Shown here: positions 15,816 through 23,807 of the stretch, in pieces | Numbering within the stretch: the stretch's first letter is position 1 | Layout of the letters: every line of letters begins with the position of its first letter | DNA from: CAZGSG01 sp964528095 | GTDB lineage: Bacteria > Bacteroidota > Bacteroidia > Chitinophagales > Chitinophagaceae | NCBI GenBank assembly: GCA_964528095.1 | Contig: CAZGSG010000053.1 | Coordinates: forward strand, 1-25,657 | Direction: 5' to 3' | Length of the DNA stretch: 25,657 nt | Notes under the pieces: model-generated | Databases searched by the model: none | Told to the model about the DNA's origin: nothing | What the model saw: the letters and a program-made list of their open reading frames with translations, nothing else | Position numbers and translations under genes: made by a program

Positions 15816-16313
15816 ATGAGCATGATCGCAAACCTGCTTCGTGTAACAACAGAAGAACTTAGTGCTTATCTTAAGGATAGTTCTTTATTGGAAAACAGGA
15901 TTTATCCGGAAACGGAAGACCTGGAAGATGCCGGGATTGTGGATATCGACAAATCATGGGAAGGAATACTCTTTTTACTCACCGGGCAAAATCTTGAAAC
16001 CCTGGAACATCCGCTGGGAAGAGTTTTATTTTCCGGACAGTTGATAGATGAAGAACAAGACCTGGGATATGGTCCTGCGAATTATTTAACAGCTGAACAG
16101 GTAAAGACATTGTATGCCGAGATCTCGTCTATTACAACGACGGAATTAGCTCAACGATATAACGCTCAAAAAATGACCGCCCTGGAGATATACCCGAATA
16201 TCTGGGAGGAAAGCGATATTGTAGACTACCTGACGGGCTATTTTGAGATCATACGCCAGGTATATGCGGAAGCTGCAAAGAATGGAGAAGCGGTTATTAG
16301 TTTTTTAAATTAA
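15816..16313 (+). CDS. DUF1877 (YfbM-like) protein
   Basis: 165 residues, cytosolic, no signal or membrane helix. The pattern S-M-I-A-N-L-L-R-V at the start, then D-I-D-K-S-W-E-G-I-L-F-L-L-T-G, then the central L-x-x-V-L-F-S-G and L-G-Y-G-P-A-N-Y-L-T, is that of the DUF1877 family (E. coli YfbM). The biochemical role is unknown. It starts 30 bases after the MBOAT gene on the same strand and may be the last gene of that operon, although nothing in the family links it to acylation. It ends 109 bases before the next gene's start, a gap that contains a separate -7 box. Confidence 0.88.
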   Translation: MSMIANLLRVTTEELSAYLKDSSLLENRIYPETEDLEDAGIVDIDKSWEGILFLLTGQNLETLEHPLGRVLFSGQLIDEEQDLGYGPANYLTAEQVKTLYAEISSITTTELAQRYNAQKMTALEIYPNIWEESDIVDYLTGYFEIIRQVYAEAAKNGEAVISFLN

Positions 16314-16391
16314 CAAGGGCTTTTGCCGGCTGATACCTGTCGAATGTTAAAAATAAATCCCCAACATCCGGGGTGAAAAGCTACAACTCGC

Positions 16392-16399
16392 TATTTTTG
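16392..16399 (+). promoter_or_regulatory. -7 box before the DUF3127 gene
   Basis: TATTTTTG is an exact TAnnTTTG, 23 bases before the ATG at 16423. A CCCC/GGGG dyad (16360-16373) sits where the -33 box would be. No clear TTG is visible. Confidence 0.35.
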
Positions 16400-16422
16400 C
16401 GCATTCAGTAAAACTAAGCACT

Positions 16423-16776
16423 ATGCAGCTCACGGCTAAACTCATACAACTTCTTCCTTTGCAAACTGGTTCTGGTAAAAATGGTCAATGGAAGAAACAG
16501 GACATCATTGTAGAAACAGAGGGTACATACCCCAAAAAAGTCTGTATCTCCATTTGGGGAGATAAGATCAATGAAAACCTGTTAAAAGTGGGTAGCCAGT
16601 TGAAGATCGATTTTGATGTAGAAAGCCGTGAATACAACAGCCGTTGGTATACGGATGTAAAAGCGTGGAAAATAGAAGCAGCAGGAGCCCCTTCCGCAAC
16701 AGGCGGTAGTTCGGAAGATGATTTTCATAATACCAGCTTCACCAGCAATGATGGAAACGAAGACCTGCCATTTTAA
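16423..16776 (+). CDS. DUF3127 OB-fold protein with SSB-like tail
   Basis: 117 residues. Residues 1-88 match the DUF3127 family widespread in Bacteroidota: Q-T-G-S-G-K-N-G-Q-W-K-K-Q, then Y-P-K-K-V-C-I-S-I-W-G-D-K, then F-D-V-E-S-R-E-Y-N-S-R-W-Y-T-D-V-K-A-W. This is an OB-fold. The remainder is a Gly/Ser/Asn/Asp-rich linker ending E-D-L-P-F. That layout copies single-stranded DNA-binding protein, where a flexible tail and acidic tip (D-D-x-I-P-F) recruit repair and replication partners. A role on single-stranded nucleic acid is therefore plausible, but it is inference. It is monocistronic and converges with the SGNH gene. Confidence 0.88.
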   Translation: MQLTAKLIQLLPLQTGSGKNGQWKKQDIIVETEGTYPKKVCISIWGDKINENLLKVGSQLKIDFDVESREYNSRWYTDVKAWKIEAAGAPSATGGSSEDDFHNTSFTSNDGNEDLPF

Positions 16777-16826
16777 CTGGCAGAAGACTAGGGGTTCTAA
16801 ATTGATCTACGGCCCCCCTGGATTTA

Positions 16827-18059
16827 TTAATAACTACTCAGGTAGTTATTATATGCTTTTGCAAGCGCATTAAATAAAAGATTTCCCTGTAAACGGTATC
16901 CTTCAGCAGTAAAATGGATCCTGTCTCTGCTCATAAGTCCTCTGCGGGCCCAGTTATACGCGGAACCATACCCATTGGTTATGCGGTAGAGGTCCCATAA
17001 AGGAAGATAATTGTCATTGCAATACTTAGTGAGCGACTGATTCAATGATTGTAACACTCTATTCGAGCCACGCCCTTTATAAGAATCAGGGGCCGTCGTA
17101 AGCAGGATAGAGGCACCCGGTGAAGACTGTTTTAATTTTTGGATGAATAAAGAAAGCTCTCTGTAAAAAAAATCCTGGTTGAATGCGGCCCGCTGTGCTT
17201 CATTGGTACCGAGTGAGATGATATAAAGATCTGCTTTGAGCGCAGGCAATTGCTGCCAGAAAAGAGGAGCGATATTATACTGATCATATCTTGCGCCATT
17301 CACTCCGATCGTATGATAGATCACGCCGGTATCCTTATCCTGCAGTGATACGCCATAAAATTCTTTTTTTAATGAAGAGGGTAGCGAAGAAAGTGAAAAA
17401 CTGGAAGCAGGTTGTTCCAGTAACAATTCCTGGTAAGGCAGTGAATCATTTTCTTTCTTAATAAGATAAGGAGTGCTATTATTTTCAGCCTGCAGTATCC
17501 AGGAAGAAGAAGTACTGCTGTCCAGGAAAAACTTCATGCGTGTAAAGGTTTGCGGGGTATTCGCTTCCGGTCTCAAAGCCAGGTTAAATGAAGCGCCCTC
17601 TGCTGAAGAAGAGAGACCATAACCCGAAATACCGTAGTTGATCGAAATTTCCGGATGTGCCACGCGGTTGAACTGCCATCGTATACCTGAAGAACTGATT
17701 ATATCATCCGGCGCATTGGATTGCGCTAACTGGTAAGGAAAAACAAGTCCTCTTCCCGCATTGCCAAAGAATTGCTGCATGCCGGTCCTTACTACATCTG
17801 AAAGAAAATCCGCCTGTATATGCGAGTCTCCAATATGGACGATCGATACAAGTCCGGCTTCTGCTTTTTTCAATGCGGATAATTTGAAGAAAAAGGAATC
17901 CAGCCCTGTTGCATTAAAAACACGATTGAAAACAGTACCGACAAAAGGATATTTACGGGCAAGTTCTCCTTCATTGACGGGGATAGTAGTCTGTGCTGAT
18001 AAGGAAAAATGAAAAAATAGTGCGCAGGCGAAAATAATATGGCGAAGGGTACTAATCAT
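16827..18059 (-). CDS. Secreted SGNH/GDSL hydrolase-fold protein
   Basis: 410 residues with a cleavable signal peptide (hydrophobic 8-20, then S-A-Q). The SGNH blocks are present: V-H-I-G-D-S-H with Ser79, S-L-G-T-N-E in block III, and D-R-I-H with Asp379 and His382. The layout G-D-S-x-I-x-x-D-x-L, followed by a Q-Q-x-F-G-x-x-G-x-G region, also occurs in the plus-strand SGNH protein at 12772, so the two are paralogues, one soluble and one anchored. The substrate is likely an acetylated glycan, by analogy with MBOAT-linked members. It starts 9 bases after the rpoN stop and is probably cotranscribed with it. A nine-pair hairpin (16829-16850) is formed by its last codons. Confidence 0.85.
   Translation of the reverse strand: MISTLRHIIFACALFFHFSLSAQTTIPVNEGELARKYPFVGTVFNRVFNATGLDSFFFKLSALKKAEAGLVSIVHIGDSHIQADFLSDVVRTGMQQFFGNAGRGLVFPYQLAQSNAPDDIISSSGIRWQFNRVAHPEISINYGISGYGLSSSAEGASFNLALRPEANTPQTFTRMKFFLDSSTSSSWILQAENNSTPYLIKKENDSLPYQELLLEQPASSFSLSSLPSSLKKEFYGVSLQDKDTGVIYHTIGVNGARYDQYNIAPLFWQQLPALKADLYIISLGTNEAQRAAFNQDFFYRELSLFIQKLKQSSPGASILLTTAPDSYKGRGSNRVLQSLNQSLTKYCNDNYLPLWDLYRITNGYGSAYNWARRGLMSRDRIHFTAEGYRLQGNLLFNALAKAYNNYLSSY
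16829..16850 (-). terminator. Hairpin at the 3' end of the SGNH gene
   Basis: AATAACTAC and GTAGTTATT form a perfect nine-pair stem with a four-base loop over the last codons and stop. No T-run follows, so an mRNA-end role is more likely than intrinsic termination. Confidence 0.25.
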
Positions 18060-18068
18060 TTAAACGGA

Positions 18069-19553
18069 TCAAAGTTCCTTCCTGAGACGGGCGACAGGAA
18101 TATTTAGTTGTTCGCGGTATTTGGCTACTGTACGTCTTGCGATATTATAACCTTTCTCCTGCAACAATTCTGTCAGCCTTTCATCACTCAGTGGCCGTTT
18201 TTTATGTTCACCTTCTATAAGGTCACTCAGGATTTTTTTAACCTCCCTGGTAGAAACTTCTTCACCACTATCTGTGCTCAGTGATTCACTAAAGAAAAAC
18301 TTGAGCCTGTATGTACCGAACTCTGTTTGTACGAATTTACTATTGGCTACGCGGCTTACTGTAGAAATATCCAGTGCGGTCTTTTCAGCAATATCTTTCA
18401 GGATCATTGGGCGCAGACTTGTTTCGTCGCCTGTTATAAAAAAGTCATACTGGTGATTCATTATTGCCGTCATAGTACTCAGCAATGTATGCTGCCGTTG
18501 TTTAATGGCATCGATGAACCATTTAGCCGAATCAATTTTTTGTTTGATGAAAAGAACAGCTTCTTTTTGGCGCTTATCTTTTTTAGCGCCACGATCATAT
18601 TCTTTCATCATATCACGATAACCTTCGCTGATACGAAGCTCTGGCGCATTGCGTGAGTTCAGGGTAAGCTCCAGTTTTCCTCCATTATTAAAAATGAAAA
18701 AATCGGGAACAACGTAACTCTCGGCCTTATTGATACCACCGACATTGCCACCTGGTTTCGGATTCAATCGCACGATCTGTTGCATCACTTCTTTCAGCTG
18801 GTCTTCGTCGATATTGAGTCCGCGCTGTATTTTTTCGTAATGCTTTTTGGTGAACTCGTCGAAATATTTGCGAATGGCCTGCATGGCTACTTCCACATCT
18901 TTTCCTTCATTCTTCAGGCGTTGTAACTGGAGTAATAAGCACTCCTGCAGATCCCTGGCGGCTACACCCGGGGGATCAAAATGCTGAATACGCTGGATAA
19001 TAGCCTCCACTTCTTCTTCGGTCGCAGAAATATTCTGACGAAAAGCAAGATCATCAACAATCGCCGAGGTTTCCCTGCGCAGGTATCCGTCTTCATCTAT
19101 GCTACCTACTATCTGCTCTGCGATCTTATTTTCTTTTTCACTCAGCTTCAGCAAACCCAACTGGTCAAGCAACATCTGGTAGAAACTGATATCGGTTTTA
19201 AAAGGGACCTGCTTCTTATCGTCATCTTCAGGATAATTATCATCCCGGAGCTTGTATTCCGCCACATCATCATCTCCTTCGTGCACATATTCGCTCACAT
19301 CAATATTCTCATAATCCTCCTGGCTGCCATCCTGTTCTTCATATTCAGCATCCGGTTCGCTAAACTCGTCTTTCATTTCATCGGGGCCGTCATGATTATC
19401 CTCTTCCAGTTCAAGCGCGGGATTCTCTTCCAGCTCTTCTTTAATCCGTTCTTCGAGATTAGCCGTAGGTACCTGCAGCAGCTTCATTAACTGAATCTGC
19501 TGGGGTGACAATTTTTGTAGTAACTTCTGCTGTAAAGTTTGGCTAAGTGCCAT
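18069..19553 (-). CDS. rpoN: RNA polymerase sigma-54 factor
   Basis: 494 residues from the ATG at 19553. An in-frame ATG at 19604 would add 17 residues, but Bacteroidota homologues begin close to S-Q-T-L-Q-Q-K-L, and a GATTTTTG -7-like box at 19616-19609 would start transcription downstream of the earlier ATG. Region I is Gln/Leu-rich (2-50), the activator-interacting domain. A strongly acidic linker follows (about 50-110), then the core-binding domain. A helix-turn-helix (I-A-E-K-T-A-L-D-I-S-T-V-S-R) and the RpoN box A-R-R-T-V-A-K-Y-R-E (472-481), which reads the -24 element, complete it. Sigma-54 needs an AAA+ activator, and none is encoded in this window. Likely cotranscribed with the SGNH gene behind it. 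Confidence 0.97.
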   Translation of the reverse strand: MALSQTLQQKLLQKLSPQQIQLMKLLQVPTANLEERIKEELEENPALELEEDNHDGPDEMKDEFSEPDAEYEEQDGSQEDYENIDVSEYVHEGDDDVAEYKLRDDNYPEDDDKKQVPFKTDISFYQMLLDQLGLLKLSEKENKIAEQIVGSIDEDGYLRRETSAIVDDLAFRQNISATEEEVEAIIQRIQHFDPPGVAARDLQECLLLQLQRLKNEGKDVEVAMQAIRKYFDEFTKKHYEKIQRGLNIDEDQLKEVMQQIVRLNPKPGGNVGGINKAESYVVPDFFIFNNGGKLELTLNSRNAPELRISEGYRDMMKEYDRGAKKDKRQKEAVLFIKQKIDSAKWFIDAIKQRQHTLLSTMTAIMNHQYDFFITGDETSLRPMILKDIAEKTALDISTVSRVANSKFVQTEFGTYRLKFFFSESLSTDSGEEVSTREVKKILSDLIEGEHKKRPLSDERLTELLQEKGYNIARRTVAKYREQLNIPVARLRKEL

Positions 19554-19651
19554 AGGCTTGATTAGGCGTTTAGTAGCAGGATCATTTTTCAAAAATCCGG
19601 CCATTCATCAAAAATCAGGCCGTAAATTACTAAATAGAACTGAAAGAAACC

Positions 19652-20041
19652 ATGCAACGATCGATTTCTTTTCTTGTTGTCTTGATTTTAACCTTTAACG
19701 GGGAAATTTTTGCACAAAAAATTTTTTCGGAAAAAGTGGAAAAAAAATTTGCTGTTCCGGCTTTTTACGTTAAAAAATCCAGCGATGATCTTTTTTATAT
19801 ACATGATCTTTTTTCCAGAAAAAGGATCATGTCTCCATTTATCGTGAATCAGTCTGCCGGGTCCATACCGGCGGCGCCCGCTTTTATTCCCCGCGATCTT
19901 TTTGTACGGCAACTGGGATTTGTTTGTAAAAAAGAATGGCAACTCGAAAAAGCCAGCTCTATTCCTTTCCGGTTCAGGCTGGGATCACTTGCCTATACTG
20001 ATTATATGGAGCGTAAACCAAATGCGCTAAAGCCTCAATAA
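19652..20041 (+). CDS. Small secreted protein, unknown, conserved C-terminal motif
   Basis: 129 residues with a signal peptide (hydrophobic 5-16, cleavage after F-A-Q at 20-22). The mature chain of about 107 residues has no membrane helix. The C-terminal block K-K-E-W-Q-L-E-K, then I-P-F-R-F-R-L-G-S-L-x-Y-x-D-Y-M-E-x-K-P-N-A, looks like a motif I associate with small uncharacterised Bacteroidota proteins, so I take the gene as real. That recognition is from memory and the function is unknown. It diverges from rpoN: the two ATGs (19553 and 19652) are 98 bases apart. Confidence 0.75.
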   Translation: MQRSISFLVVLILTFNGEIFAQKIFSEKVEKKFAVPAFYVKKSSDDLFYIHDLFSRKRIMSPFIVNQSAGSIPAAPAFIPRDLFVRQLGFVCKKEWQLEKASSIPFRFRLGSLAYTDYMERKPNALKPQ

Positions 20042-20155
20042 ATTCAAGAGCATCTGCAAGACAGGTAAAGATGCAGTTAATAGAAGCCAGGAATAGGCTT
20101 TATTTCACCAATAACAGCTTCTTGCGATTCTTTATTAATGTATGTAGAAGAATTT

Positions 20156-21409
20156 TTAATGTGTACCAATTACTGAAGCGGCCCTTGTTTTTTTATCGGC
20201 ATTCAGTGGAAGCCAGTCCATAACAGGAATAGTAGCAGGATAACGGTAATAATTATTCCGCAAGCTATCATTCCAGCCATTAGGATTTGTATTAAATGAG
20301 TTACTACTAAAATAGATGCTTCCCTGTACGTTCGGATATTGTCTTATCAGCTTTATCTGGTTAGGTAACTCATCACGGTTTTTCCAGGCCAATGATTTTT
20401 CATTGCCCCGGTAGATCGCATGTCCTACATAAATATGTTTGCCATAGCTGTGTTTGCTCCACCAGTCCAGTATTTTTTCATAAGCAATATTTTTATTGCC
20501 GATCTCGAGATACAATTGGGGTGCTACATAATCTATCCAGCCTTTTTTTAACCATAATAACACATCAGCATACAGATCATCATAATTGGTTTGCCCGGCT
20601 TTGGTATCACTTCCTTCCGCGTCTTTGTCTTTATTTCTCCAGACACTAAATGGTGAGATGCCGAATTTGCACCAGGGTTTTTCTTTTTTTATGACATTGC
20701 TCAACCGCAGTATGATACTGTCCACATTGCTTCGTCTCCAGTCGTCTTTCGACAATTTGCTGCCCGATCGTTGATAAGCCACTGCATCCGGAAATTCTTT
20801 GCCGGCTATACGATAGGGATAAAAATAGTCGTCCATATGAATCGCATCTATCGCATATCGTGATACAATATCCTGTACCACATTCACCACAAAATTCTGG
20901 GCTAGCTTATTGGAAGGATCGAAATATTTTTTTCCGCCGTAGGTCAGAAACCATTCAGGGTGCACGCGGGTAATATGCGTTGGTGAAATAGAAGAGTTGC
21001 TGATATTAAAATTAGCACGGTAAGGATTTAACCATGCATGAAACTCCATCCCTCTTTTATGTGCCTCGCTGATCATGAATTCCAGTGGATCATAAAAAGG
21101 AGAAGGCGCCCTGCCCTGCACACCTGTAAGCCATTGGCTCCAGGGTTCAAAAGGAGATGGATAAAAAGCATCGGCTGACGGACGTATCTGTACAATCACG
21201 GCATTCATTCCATTCCGCTTGTGCATATCCAACTGCCGGCGAAATTCAGCCTTTTGGCTTTCAGGCGTAACAGAACCCCGTAGTGGCCAATCAATATTAT
21301 CTATGGTGGCGATCCATACACCCCTGAATTCCTGTTGTGTTTGGGCCAGCAATTGAAGAGAAAAGAAGAAAGAGGCTATTATAAAACATAGCCGGGTACT
21401 TTTTATCAT
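20156..21409 (-). CDS. Secreted glycosyl hydrolase-like 10 (GHL10/YngK type)
   Basis: 417 residues with a signal peptide (hydrophobic 7-21, then A-Q). The GHL10 domain (PF02638) begins at once: E-F-R-G-V-W-I-A-T-I-D-N-I-D-W-P. Then come G-M-N-A-V-I-V-Q-I-R-P-S-A-D-A-F-Y, F-H-A-W-L-N-P-Y-R, A-I-H-M-D-D-Y-F-Y-P-Y, G-I-S-P-F-S-V-W, and Y-V-A-P-Q-L-Y. These are the barrel strands of the family. Members act on peptidoglycan-derived or other glycans outside the cytoplasm; the exact substrate is unclear. The protein ends soon after the barrel and lacks the C-terminal domains of longer members. It follows marR on the same strand after 129 bases that contain a strong dyad. Confidence 0.92.
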   Translation of the reverse strand: MIKSTRLCFIIASFFFSLQLLAQTQQEFRGVWIATIDNIDWPLRGSVTPESQKAEFRRQLDMHKRNGMNAVIVQIRPSADAFYPSPFEPWSQWLTGVQGRAPSPFYDPLEFMISEAHKRGMEFHAWLNPYRANFNISNSSISPTHITRVHPEWFLTYGGKKYFDPSNKLAQNFVVNVVQDIVSRYAIDAIHMDDYFYPYRIAGKEFPDAVAYQRSGSKLSKDDWRRSNVDSIILRLSNVIKKEKPWCKFGISPFSVWRNKDKDAEGSDTKAGQTNYDDLYADVLLWLKKGWIDYVAPQLYLEIGNKNIAYEKILDWWSKHSYGKHIYVGHAIYRGNEKSLAWKNRDELPNQIKLIRQYPNVQGSIYFSSNSFNTNPNGWNDSLRNNYYRYPATIPVMDWLPLNADKKTRAASVIGTH

Positions 21410-21473
21410 TCGGCGAATTTATAAAACCATCTGCAACTGAAATGTCAAATTTTTTATTATTCTCATGTAGACA

Positions 21474-21505
21474 TTTATAAATCCGGTAAATATCGGATTT
21501 ATAAA
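21474..21505. terminator. Dyad between marR and the GHL10 gene
   Basis: TTTATAAATCCG and CGGATTTATAAA are perfect 12-base arms around an eight-base loop, 34 bases after the marR stop. The AT-rich flanks could end transcripts in either direction. A long dyad this close to the GHL10 start could also be a binding site. Confidence 0.5.
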
Positions 21506-21538
21506 GAGGCATTTCACTGCCATACACAAGGGCCAATC

Positions 21539-21994
21539 TTATTCAGTACTTCTTATTTTATCAAGCAGATCGCTTAAGATCACAGCTTCTTTTTTACTTA
21601 ATCTGTTTAGTATATTATCCAGCTCATCCTGGCGCTCATCAAGACGCTCCAGTGTTTTTTTCCCTTTATCTGTGATCATAACGTCTACAAGACGACGATC
21701 CAGTTTACAGGTAGCTTTTTTTACCAAACCTTTAGCAATAAGGCGGTCTACAATTCTGCTTGTATCGCTCATTTTGTCGAGCATGCGCTCTCTTATCTGT
21801 AAAGTAGACAAGGGTTTGGGCAGACTGCCGCGAAGGATCCGGAGTATATTGAATTGCTGGGGCGTAATATCCTCCGGCGCAAAGATTTCCTTGGATTTTT
21901 CAGTCATCCAGTTAAAAGTGTAAATAAGATTAACACCAGCTTTCTGGTGTTCACTTTTAAATTTTGTTTGTTGTATGTCCTGGTCAATACCCAT
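21539..21994 (-). CDS. MarR family transcriptional regulator
   Basis: 151 residues, cytosolic, with the MarR winged-helix layout. A helical dimer region comes first. Then L-T/I-x-Q-Q-F-N-I-L-R-I-L-R-G, the recognition helix around D-K-M-S-D-T-S-R-I-V-D-R-L, and the wing K-L-D-R-R-L-V-D-V-M-I-T-D-K-G-K-K follow, with a final helix for dimerisation. MarR proteins are usually ligand- or oxidation-sensitive repressors that bind palindromes over their own promoter. One Cys lies in the wing (A-T-C-K-L-D). The perfect palindrome ATGTTTAAACAT abuts its own -7 box and also that of the OB-fold/yceI operon, so autoregulation plus control of yceI is the natural prediction. Confidence 0.93.
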   Translation of the reverse strand: MGIDQDIQQTKFKSEHQKAGVNLIYTFNWMTEKSKEIFAPEDITPQQFNILRILRGSLPKPLSTLQIRERMLDKMSDTSRIVDRLIAKGLVKKATCKLDRRLVDVMITDKGKKTLERLDERQDELDNILNRLSKKEAVILSDLLDKIRSTE

Positions 21995-22077
21995 AGAGAA
22001 AAATTTACAGGCTAAAAATAAAACCTTTCCGGTTAGAAACTAGTACAGGACGATTTTCTTGATCAATGTCCATTCTG

Positions 22078-22097
22078 CAAAATTAATGTTTAAACAT
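22078..22097 (-). promoter_or_regulatory. marR -7 box with adjoining palindromic operator
   Basis: TAATTTTG (22085-22078, minus strand) is an exact TAnnTTTG. ATGTTTAAACAT (22086-22097) lies directly against it, followed by a TTTG at 22101-22098. That TTTG is only 12 bases from the -7 box, so a different -33 is probably used. The leader to the ATG would be about 75 bases. Confidence 0.5.
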
Positions 22098-22098
22098 C

Positions 22099-22172
22099 AA
22101 ATAGGGAAATTATTCCAGTAGCAGCTGGCATTGTCGACGGATGAAAACGCATTTTTAACGTTAAATAGGGAA
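22099..22172. repeat. Direct repeats AAATAGGGAA next to palindromes
   Basis: AAATAGGGAA occurs at 22099-22108 and 22163-22172, each just after an AT-rich palindrome (ATGTTTAAACAT at 22086-22097, TTTAACGTTAAA at 22154-22165). A third partial copy, GAATAGGG, follows at 22179-22186. This is a repeated palindrome-plus-tail unit upstream of marR. Confidence 0.5.
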
Positions 22173-22199
22173 GGAATTGAATAGGGCCACTGCCATATT

Positions 22200-22670
22200 T
22201 TATTTTTTTAGTTCTGCAGATAGCTTAAAAATCGTAAAAAGATGATGTGCTTCATGCAGCAGGAAGAAGTTAAGCCATTGTATCAGGTTCAGGGTACCGA
22301 AGGCAGGATGTTGACCTGTTTTAACAAGATCTGTTTCTGTAAAAGTCAAAAGGCCTGCAGACATTTCCTTGCGGGTGGTGATAAGGTCTTGTAGTATTTC
22401 CCGGGATGATTTCTCACAATTATCCAGGAATGCAGGATCTGCCTCGGCAGTATAACGTTCAAACAACGGATTTTCTTCATCCAGTATTCTGCGGATCCGC
22501 AGGATGGACAGGTGCTGGTAGGTCTGCAGGTGGACAATGTTTTCAAAGATCGACCATTTGCCTGGGTTTACAGGCCGCCGAATCTGTTCATCTGAAAGAC
22601 CGTCGATAATGTCAAGAAGCGATTTATGTTGGTATTGAAGCCGGGTGGATACCGATGATGGCATTTGCAT
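22200..22670 (-). CDS. DinB-like (DinB_2) protein
   Basis: 156 residues, a four-helix-bundle DinB/YfiT-type protein. The metal-binding histidines of the family are visible: His47 in N-I-V-H-L, and His139 and His142/143 in L-L-H-E-A-H-H-L-F-T. Also typical are K-W-S-I-F-E-N-I-V-H-L and W-L-N-F-F-L-L-H. Family members are metal-dependent, and some are thiol transferases; the activity here is unknown. It begins 17 bases after the radical SAM gene on the same strand with no promoter between, so the two are likely an operon. Confidence 0.9.
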   Translation of the reverse strand: MQMPSSVSTRLQYQHKSLLDIIDGLSDEQIRRPVNPGKWSIFENIVHLQTYQHLSILRIRRILDEENPLFERYTAEADPAFLDNCEKSSREILQDLITTRKEMSAGLLTFTETDLVKTGQHPAFGTLNLIQWLNFFLLHEAHHLFTIFKLSAELKK

Positions 22671-22687
22671 ACAACAAGGTTTTATAT

Positions 22688-23719
22688 TCAGTCACTGCTC
22701 CAAACCTTTGTTCCTTCTGAACAATTGGCGCAGATATCAATGTTTTTTCGTCCTTTAAGGATCTGTGTCCTGAACTTAGTGTATTCTCCACTTTTCCAGA
22801 TCTCCCTGAACGGCTTTTTTTTCAGGTCACCCAGCCGGTGCTGTGCATCTTTATCAAAACAGCAGGGGGCCACCAATCCATCCCAGGTGATCACCGGGTC
22901 ATGCCAAAGACGCCAGCATTGGTTGGATAATTTTCCTTTGAACTCGTTTCCTGTTGCTGTTTTTTTATACCTGCTGTATTTATCGATATCGGGAATGAGC
23001 TGGTTGGGATCATTTTTATAATCGTATACCTGCGCTGTCTTAAACCATACATCATCTACTCCTATTTCGCGGGCAAGCTTTTTTACATCTTCCACCTGGT
23101 GCTGGTTTGGTTTGACTACCAGAAACTGGAAAACGATAAAAGGCGTTTTACTTTTTAATTCTTTTTTCCATTTTACTATATTTTTTGCGCCTTCTATTAC
23201 TTTTTCGAGCCTGCCGCCAACCCTATATTGCTGGTACACGTCCTGTGTGGTGCCATCAATGGAAATGATCAATCTGTCCAGCCCGCTTTCGATCGTACGT
23301 TTTGCATTTGCATCTGTCAGGTAGTGTGCATTGGTGGATGTGGCGGTATAGATCTTTTTCGCGGAAGCGTATTGCACCATATTCAGGAAGTCGGGGTTGA
23401 GATAGGGCTCGCCCTGGAAATAAAATACAAGATATAGCAACTCCTTATGCAACTGGTCGATCGTTTCGGCAAAAAAATCTTTTTTCAGCATACCTGTTGG
23501 CCTTGTGAATGCACGTAAACCGCTTGGGCATTCGGGGCAGCGAAGATTACAGGAGGTGGTCGGTTCAAATGAAATAGAAACAGGATAACCCCATTGTACA
23601 GGTTTTTTTGTCCATTTACTGACATAAAAACTGCTCAATACTTTCAATCCATTCCAGGCCCGGCGAAAGCTGAGCTTGGATAAAAGATTTAAACTATCAT
23701 TGCGGTTGAACCTTGACAT
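22688..23719 (-). CDS. Radical SAM/SPASM-domain enzyme
   Basis: 343 residues. The radical SAM cluster motif C-x3-C-x2-C is at Cys57, Cys61 and Cys64 (T-T-S-C-N-L-R-C-P-E-C), followed by the barrel. The C-terminal third has an SPASM-like set of cysteines (N-Q-C-W, A-P-C-C-F-D, I-C-A-N-C) that would hold auxiliary Fe-S clusters, and the usual G-D-L-x-x-x-P-F-R-E-I-W stretch. Such enzymes modify peptides or sugars, but no precursor peptide gene was found nearby. The first 45 residues are basic and hydrophobic without being a clear signal. It diverges from pxpB. Confidence 0.92.
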   Translation of the reverse strand: MSRFNRNDSLNLLSKLSFRRAWNGLKVLSSFYVSKWTKKPVQWGYPVSISFEPTTSCNLRCPECPSGLRAFTRPTGMLKKDFFAETIDQLHKELLYLVFYFQGEPYLNPDFLNMVQYASAKKIYTATSTNAHYLTDANAKRTIESGLDRLIISIDGTTQDVYQQYRVGGRLEKVIEGAKNIVKWKKELKSKTPFIVFQFLVVKPNQHQVEDVKKLAREIGVDDVWFKTAQVYDYKNDPNQLIPDIDKYSRYKKTATGNEFKGKLSNQCWRLWHDPVITWDGLVAPCCFDKDAQHRLGDLKKKPFREIWKSGEYTKFRTQILKGRKNIDICANCSEGTKVWSSD

Positions 23720-23726
23720 CAGGCGG

Positions 23727-23758
23727 TAAAGTTAACACTCCTTCTTTTCAGGCACAAT
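23727..23758 (-). promoter_or_regulatory. Candidate promoter of the radical SAM/DinB pair
   Basis: Minus strand: ATTG (23758-23755), 20 bases, TAACTTTA (23734-23727), one mismatch to TAnnTTTG. Only seven bases separate it from the ATG at 23719, so the message would be nearly leaderless. Confidence 0.3.
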
Positions 23759-23807
23759 GCTTATTTCGTTACGGCTTTAAATACCTTCGGGTGTAAAAAT
23801 TCCGGAA

